A stretch of 29,942 nucleotides of DNA from an uncultured Parasutterella sp. (lineage in GTDB: Bacteria > Pseudomonadota > Gammaproteobacteria > Burkholderiales > Burkholderiaceae_F): NCBI GenBank assembly GCA_900766055.1, contig CAAFTZ010000096.1:1-29942 (forward strand), given 5' to 3'. Numbering within the stretch: the first letter of the stretch is position 1; the number at the start of each line of letters is the position of its first letter. Both the position numbers and the translations under genes were made by a program. Of the stretch, positions 15,777 to 24,380 are shown piece after piece. The notes under the pieces were generated by a model that saw only the letters and a program-made list of their open reading frames with translations, had not been told where the DNA came from and did no database searches.

Positions 15777-16340
15777 ATGAGAAGCATCACGTCTTTTGAT
15801 TTGCAGTACGCACATCGTTTTCTTAATTTTCAAGGAGAAGCCCAGTATTTACACGGACATACCGGTGTTTTAACCATCGAAGTTGAAGACACGATCGAAC
15901 CCGGGGTCAATATGGTCTTTCCATGCAACGAAATTCGAAAGACTGCTTGGGAAGTTTTGAAGAACTTTGATCACGCGCTCATCCTTAGAGAGGATGATCC
16001 TTTGCTTCCCGCTATCCTTGCCGTCTACGATGAGCAAGGCATCCGCAACGGAGCACCCTCCAACAAAATGAAGGGGGCTCCAGTTAAGACAGACCTCATT
16101 ACCTGTTATCCCGATTGCCGTCTTGTCGTTACAAAGGAAACGCTCACTACGGAAGGAATGATCAAGATCGCTTACGATCTGCTGAAAGACAAACTCAACA
16201 TTGCCAAAATCACTTTCACGAGCGGTGTAAATGCAGCTTCTCAGGAATATAAACCTCAAGGAACTGTGGACCGCTGTCCTCTCTGCGGTATCGCGTTAGA
16301 TGAGAACGGCGTATGCCCGAAGTGCGGTTACCGCAAATAG
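15777..16340 (+). CDS. Divergent QueD/6-pyruvoyl-tetrahydropterin synthase-fold protein with C-terminal zinc ribbon
   Basis: It has 187 residues from the ATG at 15777, which has a good AAGGAG ribosome site; an upstream in-frame start at 15714 would overlap the perR-like gene and is rejected. The three zinc-binding His of the family are present: His13 (YAHRF), and His26 and His28 (LHGH). Asp65-His66 (FDHALIL) is also present. The catalytic Cys normally three residues before LHGH is Ala here. The region matching the conserved C-terminal KET motif reads FTSG. The usual VxDF is VFPC. After about residue 163 comes a zinc ribbon with C167, C170, C180 and C183. Membership of the fold family is clear, but the usual QueD reaction is doubtful. 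The PerR-like neighbour suggests stress or metal regulation. Confidence 0.82.
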   Translation: MRSITSFDLQYAHRFLNFQGEAQYLHGHTGVLTIEVEDTIEPGVNMVFPCNEIRKTAWEVLKNFDHALILREDDPLLPAILAVYDEQGIRNGAPSNKMKGAPVKTDLITCYPDCRLVVTKETLTTEGMIKIAYDLLKDKLNIAKITFTSGVNAASQEYKPQGTVDRCPLCGIALDENGVCPKCGYRK

Positions 16341-16377
16341 GACGATAACCTTTTGACAAGTAGCCTCTCCCAAGGGG

Positions 16378-16428
16378 TTAAAAAATCTCAGCAGGGTTTC
16401 TCTCAGAAAGAAAACCTGCTGTTTCTCT
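16378..16428. terminator. Bidirectional terminator between convergent genes
   Basis: CAGCAGGGTTT pairs with AAAACCTGCTG (one mismatch, 16389-16421). On the plus strand it is followed by TTTCTCTT, and on the minus strand by AGATTTTTT. It can serve both the QueD-like gene (plus) and rlmE (minus). Confidence 0.8.
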
Positions 16429-16437
16429 TGTAGCCGG

Positions 16438-17082
16438 TTATTTCAAATCACGCGCAACAATATACACTTCTGCCGAAGAACTTCTGGAGGCCTCGGGCTT
16501 TCGCACGGAAACCTTTCTAAAAGTCTTTTTGCAAGCTTCAACGTACTGAGAATAGCCGCTCCCCTGAAACACCTTGCAAACAAAAGAACCGTTCTTCTTG
16601 AGATTCTCTTTAGCGAAATCCAAGGCCAGTTCATTCAAGAGCAGGCAGCGGGCAGCGTCGGCCGCGGCAACACCGGACAAGTTCGGGGCCATATCGGAGA
16701 GAACGACGTCGACCTTCTCGCCTTCCAAGAGATCGGTTAGCTTGTCTGCGACTTCCTGCTCTCGGAAGTCGCCCTGCAGGAAATGGACGCCTTCAATCGG
16801 CTCCATCGGCAGGATATCCATGGCGATAACTTTACCGTCGATTTTCCCGTCTTTATCGGTCAGACGCTCTTTAACAATTTGGGTCCAGGATCCGGGCGCA
16901 GCGCCTAAATCGACAACACTCATACCGAGTTTGATGATTTTATCTTTATCATCAATCTCCATGAGCTTGTAAACCGAACGGGCTCGGTAACCTTCCTGAA
17001 CACTTTTCTTAACAAAAGGATCGGTCAGGTGACGCTTAATCCACGCAGGATTAGAGCGAAGTTTCTTTTCAGATACCGGCAT
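16438..17082 (-). CDS. rlmE: 23S rRNA 2'-O-methyltransferase RlmE (FtsJ)
   Basis: RlmE methylates the 2'-hydroxyl of U2552 in 23S rRNA using S-adenosylmethionine. It has 214 residues. The SAM-binding DLGAAPGSW is at 58-66. The catalytic tetrad is visible as Lys39, Asp130, Lys170 and Glu205. RSNPAWIKRHLTDPFVKK near the N-terminus is typical. It is divergent from yhbY with 39 bases between the two start codons, the same pairing as in E. coli. The shared bidirectional terminator lies just past its stop. Confidence 0.97.
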   Translation of the reverse strand: MPVSEKKLRSNPAWIKRHLTDPFVKKSVQEGYRARSVYKLMEIDDKDKIIKLGMSVVDLGAAPGSWTQIVKERLTDKDGKIDGKVIAMDILPMEPIEGVHFLQGDFREQEVADKLTDLLEGEKVDVVLSDMAPNLSGVAAADAARCLLLNELALDFAKENLKKNGSFVCKVFQGSGYSQYVEACKKTFRKVSVRKPEASRSSSAEVYIVARDLK

Positions 17083-17121
17083 AGGCTTACACTTTCAAAA
17101 AAATCAAATGAGGAGTTAATA

Positions 17122-17661
17122 ATGTCACAATTAGTGCTTGATCGTAACGCTCGCCTCTTACTTCAGGCAAAAGCACATCACCTTGATCCGGTGGTTCTGC
17201 TCGGCGGAAACGGTCTTACAGAAGCCGTGATTAAGGAAGTGGACCGCGCCTTAACCGCTCACGGCTTGATCAAGGTCAAAGTCCCGAGCGACGACAGAGA
17301 AGAACGCACGGCCATTTTTGAAGAGCTGGCTGACAAACTCGGCGCCGCCAGGATTACCCAAATCGGAAAACTTTTAGTCTTGTTCCGTCCGATTCCCGAA
17401 AAGGAAGAAACCGAAGAAACCCCGAAGGTTAAGAAATCTGCTCCGGCAGCCGCTCGCAAGACCGGCGCCAAAGCACGCAACAACCGCAAGCGCCTCACGG
17501 AAATGATTCAGAACAAGAACAAGGAAGCTAAGAGCCTTCCCTGGGCTAAAACCGTGAAGAAAGGCAAGACACCGAAGGGCCAAGTAAAAGCAGTGGGAGC
17601 CAAAGGCAAAACCCTGGGCTCCCGCTTAGCCAGCAAGAATAAAGGCATCTCCGAAGAGTAA
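17122..17661 (+). CDS. yhbY: Ribosome assembly RNA-binding protein YhbY with long basic tail
   Basis: The CRM domain occupies residues ~1-100 (RLLLQAKAHHLDPVVLLGGNGLTEAVIKEV read in segments) and binds pre-50S RNA. The ATG at 17122 has a GAGGAG ribosome site six bases upstream; the longer frame from 17029 overlaps rlmE and is not supported. It has 179 residues, far longer than E. coli YhbY (97). The extra ~80 residues are rich in Lys, Arg, Ala and Gly, low in complexity and probably disordered, which suggests additional RNA contacts. It is divergent from rlmE and convergent with greA. Confidence 0.93.
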   Translation: MSQLVLDRNARLLLQAKAHHLDPVVLLGGNGLTEAVIKEVDRALTAHGLIKVKVPSDDREERTAIFEELADKLGAARITQIGKLLVLFRPIPEKEETEETPKVKKSAPAAARKTGAKARNNRKRLTEMIQNKNKEAKSLPWAKTVKKGKTPKGQVKAVGAKGKTLGSRLASKNKGISEE

Positions 17662-17682
17662 CTGCCTTTATCGATGCATCAA

Positions 17683-18156
17683 TTAGATGTATTGGACCGA
17701 AATAATTTCGTATTCCGACAGGCCCCCCGGGGCCTGTACTTCCACCTCGTCCCCTTCCGACTTGCCGATTAAGGCACGAGCCATCGGGCTTGCCACGGAA
17801 ATACGACCGAGTTTAGTGTCGCTTTCATCGTTGCCCACAATCTGAACCGTTTGACGATTGCCTGTCTCAACATCTTCAATCGTCACAGTGGCGCTGAACA
17901 CAACTTTGCCGTTATCCGGAAGTGTAGTCGGATCAATCACCTGGAACTGAGCAATTTTGCTCTCGAGCTCTAAAATTCGGCCTTCAATAAAGGCCTGAGA
18001 CTCTCTGGCTGCATCATATTCGGCATTTTCAGAAAGGTCTCCCTTTTCACGTGCTTCGGCAATTGCCTGAACAACCGCAGGTCTATCCTGCGTTTTCAAA
18101 CGCTGAAGCTCGTCTTTCAACATTTTTGCCCCGCGGGCAGTAATAGGTATAGGCAT
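17683..18156 (-). CDS. greA: Transcription elongation factor GreA
   Basis: GreA relieves backtracked RNA polymerase by promoting transcript cleavage. It has 157 residues, the standard length. The coiled-coil tip signature EAREKGDLSENAEYDAARE is intact, with the acidic residues that reach the active site. The FKBP-like C-terminal domain (ISVASPMARALIGKSEGDEV) is complete. It follows argF at 144 bases with structured leader sequence. No Shine-Dalgarno sequence is seen, because a terminator-like hairpin occupies that position. Together with greB at 6624 the genome carries both paralogues. Confidence 0.97.
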   Translation of the reverse strand: MPIPITARGAKMLKDELQRLKTQDRPAVVQAIAEAREKGDLSENAEYDAARESQAFIEGRILELESKIAQFQVIDPTTLPDNGKVVFSATVTIEDVETGNRQTVQIVGNDESDTKLGRISVASPMARALIGKSEGDEVEVQAPGGLSEYEIISVQYI

Positions 18157-18271
18157 TTTCTAAAAATCTAAAGGCGGTCGTTGACCGCCTGTTTATTAAC
18201 GAATGCGCTAATCATAGCGCATTCAGTTATGAGGTTTCTCTCATTGCTCCTGATGCGGGCCGAACTCCCGC
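18157..18271 (-). promoter_or_regulatory. greA leader with three hairpins, the last terminator-like
   Basis: On the minus strand between argF and greA there are GCGGG...CCCGC (18255-18271), then GAATGCGCT-ATGATT-AGCGCATTC (18201-18224, perfect 9 bp), then AGGCGGTC-AAC-GACCGCCT (18172-18190) followed by TTAGATTTTT. The last one ends 15 bases before the greA ATG. E. coli greA is known to have an attenuating leader that yields small RNAs (GraL), so a similar arrangement is plausible. Alternatively this is simply the argF terminator followed by an unseen greA start signal. Confidence 0.5.
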
Positions 18272-18300
18272 TTTCTCCCAAGCAACGTTTCTTCCGTCGT

Positions 18301-19305
18301 TTATGCCAAAGAGGAAACTAAGACTGCCTTAATTGTATGAAGACGGTTTCCGGCCTGCTGGAACACAATAGAAGCAGGAGACTCAAATACTTCTTCAGTC
18401 ACCTCCACACCGCCCGCGAGTTCCGGGTGAGCCTTGATAACCGCTTCTCCGACCTTTGTCTCCGTGTTGTGGTAGGCAGGCAGACAGTGCATAAATTTCA
18501 CGTTCGGATTGCCGGAAGCTTCCATCAGTTTTTTATTGACTTGATAGGGCAGAAGCGCTTCGATACGTTCATCCCAAACTTCCTTTGGTTCTCCCATAGA
18601 GACCCAAATATCCGTATGGATGAAGTCCACCCCTTTTACCGCTGCTTCGGGATCTTCAGTAATCGTGATCCTTGCGCCCGAAGCCTTGGCGAATTCTCGG
18701 CACATGTCAATCAGTTCCTGAGAGGGCCAATAAGCCTTTGGTGCTCCGATACGGACGTCCATGCCCATTTTCGCGCCGACAAGTAGCAGAGAATTACCGG
18801 TGTTAAAGCGAGCATCTCCGAGATAAGCAAAAGAGATGTCTTTCCAGCGCTTTCCGCTGGCCTCTTTCATGGTAAGCAAGTCGCAGAGCATCTGGGTCGG
18901 ATGCCATTCATCGGTCAGTCCGTTAAAAACAGGAACGCCCGCATACTCGGCGAGCTCTTCAACCGTTTCCTGCTTGAAGCCGCGAAATTCGATTGCGTCA
19001 TACATGGAGCCCAAAACGCGGGCGGAGTCTTTAATACTTTCCTTATGACCAATCTGTGAAACAGCAGGATCAAAGAAAGTCGTATGTGCACCCTGATCAT
19101 AGGCAGCCACTTCAAAGGCAGAACGAGTACGTGTAGAAGTTTTTTCAAAAATCAGCGCAATGCTTTTTCCGCGAAGCTGAGGACGTTCCGTACCTGCTCT
19201 TTTGGCCTTCTTAAGATCTTCGGCCAATGAAACCAAGTAATCAATCTCTTCGGGTGTGTGGTTCACAAGACTCAGCAAGGAACGATTTTTCAGATTAAAG
19301 GGCAT
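18301..19305 (-). CDS. argF: Ornithine carbamoyltransferase
   Basis: The enzyme joins carbamoyl phosphate to ornithine, giving citrulline in arginine synthesis. It has 334 residues. The carbamoyl-phosphate loop STRTR is at 57-61 (FEKTSTRTR) and HPTQ at 135-138. The ornithine-binding DxxxSMG is at 232-238 and the catalytic HCLP at 273-276. It lies 54 bases after carB, with a CGGGAG ribosome site, in the same operon as the enzymes that make its substrate. That favours an anabolic role (argF) over catabolic arcB, though sequence alone does not exclude the latter. Confidence 0.93.
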   Translation of the reverse strand: MPFNLKNRSLLSLVNHTPEEIDYLVSLAEDLKKAKRAGTERPQLRGKSIALIFEKTSTRTRSAFEVAAYDQGAHTTFFDPAVSQIGHKESIKDSARVLGSMYDAIEFRGFKQETVEELAEYAGVPVFNGLTDEWHPTQMLCDLLTMKEASGKRWKDISFAYLGDARFNTGNSLLLVGAKMGMDVRIGAPKAYWPSQELIDMCREFAKASGARITITEDPEAAVKGVDFIHTDIWVSMGEPKEVWDERIEALLPYQVNKKLMEASGNPNVKFMHCLPAYHNTETKVGEAVIKAHPELAGGVEVTEEVFESPASIVFQQAGNRLHTIKAVLVSSLA

Positions 19306-19324
19306 ATTTACTCCCGGTTAATTT

Positions 19325-19344
19325 CGCCTTCTTGAAAGAAGGCG
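19325..19344 (-). promoter_or_regulatory. Hairpin between carB and argF
   Basis: CGCCTTCT-TTCA-AGAAGGCG (8 bp, read on the minus strand) lies in the 54-base carB-argF gap, just before the argF ribosome site. There is no T-run after it, so it is more likely an RNA-stability or processing element than a terminator. Confidence 0.4.
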
Positions 19345-19359
19345 CTCATAAGAATGAAA

Positions 19360-22300
19360 TTAGTGCTGAAGGTGTTTGTGCAGCTCTTGCTGCGCATAAA
19401 CCTCGGTATCCTGCATATGACGAATTCCTTCAATCACTGCCAAGGCATTTGCCATAGCCGTGTAGAAAGTCACGTGGTTAGCCAATGAGGCAATTCGAAT
19501 GGCGGAAGCATCTGCGATTTCAGAGCGGCTTTCGGCTGCGACTGCAATCACCAATTGGATAGTGCCGTTTTTCAATTCGTCCACAATATTCGGGCGACCC
19601 TCGGAAACCTTGTTCACCACATCGCATCGGTAGCCGGCTTCGCGGATGACTTTGGCCGTGCCGCGAGTAGCAACGAGCTGATAGCCTGCTTCCGTGAAGT
19701 TCTTAGCGAGCTGCGGCAGACGAGGCTTGTCTTCTTCCTTAACGGAAATGAAGACGCGCCCGGACTTAGGAATCGCAGAATCGGCACCTAACTGGCTCTT
19801 AAAGAGAGCTTCGCCGAAGCTTCGGCCGACACCCATGACTTCGCCGGTGGAACGCATTTCCGGTCCGAGAACCGGGTCAACTCCTAAGAACTTGGCAAAC
19901 GGGAAGACGGCTTCCTTAACGCTGTAGTGGTCGAGTTCAACTTCTACCGGCTGCTTTTGCTCTTCCAGACTCTGGCCGACCATACAGCGGGCGGCGATCT
20001 TAGCGAGCTGCTGTCCAGTGGACTTGGAAACAAACGGAACGGTTCTGGAAGCGCGCGGATTGACTTCGAGCACGAAGATTTCCGGATGATCGGAGAAGGC
20101 GTGCTGAATCGCAAATTGAACGTTCATCAGACCGACAACGTCTAAGGCGCGAGCCATTTCTCGGGTCTGGCGCTTAACTTCTTCGACCAGGGCCGGATCA
20201 AGAGAATACGGAGGAATCGAGCAAGCGGAGTCACCGGAGTGAACGCCGGCCTGTTCGATATGCTGCATCACGCCGCCGATTCTGACTTCTTTACCGTCAG
20301 AGACGGCATCGACGTCCATTTCAACGGCGTCATCCAAGAAGCGATCCAGAAGAACCGGAGAATCGAAAGAAACTTTAATGGCTTCGCGCATGTAGCGTTC
20401 GAGTTCGCTTCTGTCGTGCACGATATCCATGGCGCGACCGCCAAGCACATAGCTCGGACGAACAACTAGCGGATAACCGATTTCGTCAGCCAAACGAATG
20501 GCCTCTTCTTCGGTGCGAGCGGTTCTGTTAGGGGGCTGATGAAGTCCGAGATTCTGCAGCAAGTGCTGGAAGCGTTCACGGTCTTCGGCAGCGTCAATGG
20601 AATCCGGAGACGTACCGATAATGTTGACGCCGTTGGCTTCCAGGGCGCGAGCGAGTTTAAGCGGAGTTTGGCCGCCATACTGAACAATGACGCCTTCGGG
20701 TTTTTCGACATCGATGATTTCGAGCACGTCTTCGAGCGTGACCGGTTCAAAGTACAGTCTGTCGCTCGTGTCGTAGTCGGTGGACACCGTTTCCGGGTTG
20801 CAGTTGACCATGATGGTTTCATAACCGTCTTCGCGGAGCGCCATAGAGGCATGAACGCAGCAATAGTCAAACTCGATACCCTGACCGATACGGTTGGGGC
20901 CACCGCCCAGAATCATGATCTTGCGGCGATCGGAAGGATTAACTTCAGATTCTTCCTCGTAGGTCGAATACATGTAAGCGGTATCCGTCGGGAATTCGCC
21001 TGCGCAGGTATCCACGCGTTTGTAGACCGGACGAATTCCGAGTTCGTGACGACGAGCACGAACCTGGTCTTCCTTGACCTTCAGAAGCTTAGCAATGCGA
21101 CGATCGGAGAAGCCTTTCTTCTTGAGGAAAAGCATTTCTTCCTTGGAGAGCTCTGGCAGGCTGTATTCCTTGAGACGGTTCTCAATATCGACAAGCTCTT
21201 TAACCTGAACCAAGAACCAAGGATCAATCTTGGTGGAGCGATGAGTTTCTTTGACGGTGTAGCCCAAACGGAAAGCGTCGGCCAAGTACCAGAGACGGTC
21301 GGGGCCCGGTTCACTGATCTCGTGGTGGATCGTAGCGCGATCGGTCGAGATTTCGTTTAAGCCGTCTTTACCGGTTTCCAGACCGCGAAGTGCTTTCTGA
21401 AGTGCTTCCTGGAAGGTACGGCCGATGGCCATCACTTCGCCGACTGACTTCATCTGTGTGGTCAGGCGCTTATCGGCTTTGGGGAATTTCTCGAAAGCAA
21501 AGCGCGGTGTCTTGACCACAACATAGTCGATGGTCGGTTCGAAAGATGCTGGAGTACGGCCGCCCGTGATTTCGTTTTTGAGTTCGTCGAGCGTATAGCC
21601 CACGGCCAGCTTGGCTGCTACTTTGGCGATCGGGAAGCCCGTTGCCTTAGAGGCCAGAGCGGAAGAGCGGGAAACACGCGGGTTCATCTCAATGACGACG
21701 AGCCGACCGTCTTTCGGGTTCACAGCGAACTGAACGTTGGAGCCACCGGTGTCGACACCGATCTCTCGCAGAATGGCGATGGAGGCGTCACGCATGATCT
21801 GATATTCCTTATCAGTCAGCGTCTGAGCCGGCGCCACGGTGATGGAGTCACCGGTGTGGACACCCATAGGGTCGAAGTTTTCGATGGAGCAAACGATGAT
21901 GCAGTTGTCTTTGCTGTCGCGGACAACTTCCATTTCGTATTCTTTCCAGCCGAGCAAGGACTCTTCAATCAAGAGTTCGTGCGTCGGGGAGAGTTCAAGA
22001 CCGCGGGTACAAATCTGGATGAATTCTTCCATGTTGTACGCAATACCGCCACCGGAGCCGCCGAGCGTAAAGCTCGGACGAATAATTGCCGGGAAGCCGA
22101 TCTTAGCCTGGACTTTTAAAGCGTCGTCTAAAGAGTAAGCAATACCGGAGCGAGCGCTGCTCAGTCCGATCTTGTCCATTGCTTCTTTGAATTTCAGACG
22201 GTCTTCGGCTTTTTCAATCGCTTCGGGAGAAGCGCCGATCAGCTCGATATTGTATTTTTCGAGCACGCCGCTCTTTGCGAGTTCCATGGCGCAGTTAAGC

Positions 22301-22584
22301 GCCGTCTGGCCGCCCATGGTCGGGAGGATGGCATCCGGTCTTTCTTTTGCAATAATGCGTTCGACCACTTCTTTGGTGATCGGTTCAATATAAGTTACGT
22401 CCGCAGTCTGCGGGTCGGTCATGATGGTCGCCGGATTGCTGTTGACCAAAATAACCTTATAGCCTTCCTCACGGAGAGCTTTACAGGCCTGTGCACCGGA
22501 GTAATCGAACTCACAGGCTTGTCCGATGACAATCGGACCGGCTCCGATAATCAGAACCGATTTAATGTCAGTGCGCTTAGGCAT
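19360..22584 (-). CDS. carB: Carbamoyl-phosphate synthase large subunit
   Basis: The large subunit makes carbamoyl phosphate from bicarbonate, ATP and ammonia channelled from CarA; the product feeds pyrimidines and arginine. It has 1074 residues, the usual length. It starts MPKRTDIKSVLIIGAGPIVI and contains two homologous ATP-grasp halves: first LGGSGGGIAYN, second beginning near RKIMILGGGPNRIGQG with VLGGRAMDIV. An oligomerisation region separates them, and a C-terminal MGS-like allosteric domain (GYQLVATRGTAKVI) is present. The ATG lies 6 bases after the gmhA stop, so it is translated from the same message as carA and gmhA. Confidence 0.98.
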   Translation of the reverse strand: MPKRTDIKSVLIIGAGPIVIGQACEFDYSGAQACKALREEGYKVILVNSNPATIMTDPQTADVTYIEPITKEVVERIIAKERPDAILPTMGGQTALNCAMELAKSGVLEKYNIELIGASPEAIEKAEDRLKFKEAMDKIGLSSARSGIAYSLDDALKVQAKIGFPAIIRPSFTLGGSGGGIAYNMEEFIQICTRGLELSPTHELLIEESLLGWKEYEMEVVRDSKDNCIIVCSIENFDPMGVHTGDSITVAPAQTLTDKEYQIMRDASIAILREIGVDTGGSNVQFAVNPKDGRLVVIEMNPRVSRSSALASKATGFPIAKVAAKLAVGYTLDELKNEITGGRTPASFEPTIDYVVVKTPRFAFEKFPKADKRLTTQMKSVGEVMAIGRTFQEALQKALRGLETGKDGLNEISTDRATIHHEISEPGPDRLWYLADAFRLGYTVKETHRSTKIDPWFLVQVKELVDIENRLKEYSLPELSKEEMLFLKKKGFSDRRIAKLLKVKEDQVRARRHELGIRPVYKRVDTCAGEFPTDTAYMYSTYEEESEVNPSDRRKIMILGGGPNRIGQGIEFDYCCVHASMALREDGYETIMVNCNPETVSTDYDTSDRLYFEPVTLEDVLEIIDVEKPEGVIVQYGGQTPLKLARALEANGVNIIGTSPDSIDAAEDRERFQHLLQNLGLHQPPNRTARTEEEAIRLADEIGYPLVVRPSYVLGGRAMDIVHDRSELERYMREAIKVSFDSPVLLDRFLDDAVEMDVDAVSDGKEVRIGGVMQHIEQAGVHSGDSACSIPPYSLDPALVEEVKRQTREMARALDVVGLMNVQFAIQHAFSDHPEIFVLEVNPRASRTVPFVSKSTGQQLAKIAARCMVGQSLEEQKQPVEVELDHYSVKEAVFPFAKFLGVDPVLGPEMRSTGEVMGVGRSFGEALFKSQLGADSAIPKSGRVFISVKEEDKPRLPQLAKNFTEAGYQLVATRGTAKVIREAGYRCDVVNKVSEGRPNIVDELKNGTIQLVIAVAAESRSEIADASAIRIASLANHVTFYTAMANALAVIEGIRHMQDTEVYAQQELHKHLQH

Positions 22585-22590
22585 GATTTC

Positions 22591-23193
22591 TTATTCCTTG
22601 GATGGATTGGGTTCAGCCATACCGGCTTCGATTAACTCGATGAGGATGTGAATGACTTTGATGTGCAGTTCCTGAACGCGGTCGGCAAAACGACCGGCAG
22701 GCGTGATGATGGCCACATCCGCAAGTTCGCAAATCGGAGTATTCGGTTTGCCGGTGAGAGCAACGACTTTTATTCCTTTCGCTTTCGCCGCTTGAGCTGC
22801 TTTGACGACGTTTTTACTCGTTCCGCTCGTTGTAATACCGAGCAGAACATCTCCTTCTCTGCCTATGCCCTCTACAAAACGAGAAAAGACATCTTCGTAT
22901 CCATAATCGTTAGAAACGCAGGACATATGAGAGGGATCTGCCAGTGACATTGCCGCATAAGCGGGACGATCTTGTCTGAAACGACCGGAGAGTTCTTCGG
23001 CAAAATGCATTGCGTCGCACAAAGAGCCTCCGTTGCCGCAGGACATAACCTTACCGCCCTGCTGCATGGAGGCAACCATGAGGTCGGCCGCTTTGACTAC
23101 TTTTCCAAGCATTTCTTCATTGGAAAGCAGGTTCTCTAAACCGCTGCGGGCCTCTTGGAGCGCTGCTCTAACCGTCTGAACTTTATCTGTCAT
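22591..23193 (-). CDS. gmhA: Phosphoheptose isomerase (sedoheptulose 7-phosphate isomerase)
   Basis: GmhA converts sedoheptulose 7-phosphate to glycero-manno-heptose 7-phosphate, the first step toward LPS core heptose. It has 200 residues with one SIS domain. Key blocks match E. coli GmhA closely: SCGNGGS at 51-57, DAMHFAEEL, GREGDVLLGITTSG and DRVQELHIKVIH. The zinc and catalytic residues are His63, Glu67, Gln174 and His182. The ATG overlaps the carA stop (ATGA) and its stop is 6 bases before carB, placing an LPS gene inside the carAB operon. The DiaA-type SIS protein is the main alternative, but the active-site residues favour GmhA. Confidence 0.9.
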   Translation of the reverse strand: MTDKVQTVRAALQEARSGLENLLSNEEMLGKVVKAADLMVASMQQGGKVMSCGNGGSLCDAMHFAEELSGRFRQDRPAYAAMSLADPSHMSCVSNDYGYEDVFSRFVEGIGREGDVLLGITTSGTSKNVVKAAQAAKAKGIKVVALTGKPNTPICELADVAIITPAGRFADRVQELHIKVIHILIELIEAGMAEPNPSKE

Positions 23194-24380
23194 AAAGACT
23201 CTTTGTACTTCTGAATATTTGCAATGAAACGGTCAAACAGCGGCTGAATGTCGTGTGGACCGGGGCTGGCTTCCGGATGTCCCTGGAAGCAGAAAACCGG
23301 AGCGTTCTTTAATTCGAAGCCCTGGAGAGAACCGTCAAATAAGGACTTGTGCGTGACTTGTACGTTCTCAGAAAGACTCGCTTCGTCCACCATAAAGCCG
23401 TGATTCTGGCTCGTGATGTAAACACGTTTCGTTGCTAAATCAACCACAGGGTGGTTGGCACCATGATGGCCGAATTTCATCTTGAGGGTCTTTCCGCCAA
23501 CGGCCAAACCCAGAATCTGATGACCTAAACAAATGCCGAAGAGCGGAATCTTGGCAGCAATCGCTTTCTGCGCAACCTCAATTGCGTAGTCACAGGGCTC
23601 AGGGTCTCCGGGACCGTTAGAAAGAAAGATGCCGTCCGGATGCAGCGCCATGGCTTCTTCAAAAGTCGTACGAGCCGGCACTACATGAACATGAATACCG
23701 CGGTCAGCCATTAAACGAAGGATGTTTTCTTTTACGCCGAAATCCCAAGCGACCACGCTGTAGGGATAGCCTTCGGGTTGGAAGGACCCCGGGCGCCCCA
23801 GACCGTTGTCCATGCGCCAAGTACCTTCGCCCCATTCGTAGCGGTAAGTCGTGCTGACTTTAGAAGCCAGTTCCTGGCCAACCATTCGAGGTGCTTCTGC
23901 TGCCGTTTTGGCAGCAACCGCTATTTCATTATCTGTAAGTTTGCCCTCAGCAGCAGCCACGATGCAGCCGGTTTGTGCGCCAGTCGTACGAAGGATTCGA
24001 GTGAGACGTCGAGTATCTACTTCAGCGATAGCCACGATACCGTTTTGTTTGAGATATTCCGTCAGACTTCGCTGACCTCGCCAATTGGAGACCACCGGAG
24101 ACTCGCTGCGGATCACGAGGCCTGCAACGTGAACATCGGAAGATTCCACATCGTCTTGGTTTACGCCGACATTACCGATGTGTGGATAAGTAAGAGTAAC
24201 GATTTGTCCTGTATAGGAAGGATCCGTGAGGATCTCTTGATAGCCCGTCATTGCCGTATTAAAAACGACTTCGCCCACGGCCATGCCGGAAACGCCGATA
24301 GACCGGCCTTTAAAAACAGCTCCGTCCGCGAGCACTAATGCTGCTTCAGGTCGGGCGTCATTAATTAGATGATTATGCAC
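23190..24380 (-). CDS. carA: Carbamoyl-phosphate synthase small (glutaminase) subunit
   Basis: CarA hydrolyses glutamine to feed ammonia to CarB. The start is taken as a GTG at 24380 with a CGGAG ribosome site five bases upstream. It yields 396 residues, with ALVLADGAVFKGRSIG at the expected place; the longer frame to 24491 starts upstream of the predicted promoter. The N-terminal CarA domain has FNTAMTGYQEILTDPSY. The class I glutaminase domain has the nucleophile Cys284 in GICLGHQ and His368/Glu370 in FQGHPEASPGPHD. The stop overlaps the gmhA ATG. Expression is probably controlled by the leader hairpin described separately. Confidence 0.97.
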   Translation of the reverse strand: MHNHLINDARPEAALVLADGAVFKGRSIGVSGMAVGEVVFNTAMTGYQEILTDPSYTGQIVTLTYPHIGNVGVNQDDVESSDVHVAGLVIRSESPVVSNWRGQRSLTEYLKQNGIVAIAEVDTRRLTRILRTTGAQTGCIVAAAEGKLTDNEIAVAAKTAAEAPRMVGQELASKVSTTYRYEWGEGTWRMDNGLGRPGSFQPEGYPYSVVAWDFGVKENILRLMADRGIHVHVVPARTTFEEAMALHPDGIFLSNGPGDPEPCDYAIEVAQKAIAAKIPLFGICLGHQILGLAVGGKTLKMKFGHHGANHPVVDLATKRVYITSQNHGFMVDEASLSENVQVTHKSLFDGSLQGFELKNAPVFCFQGHPEASPGPHDIQPLFDRFIANIQKYKESL

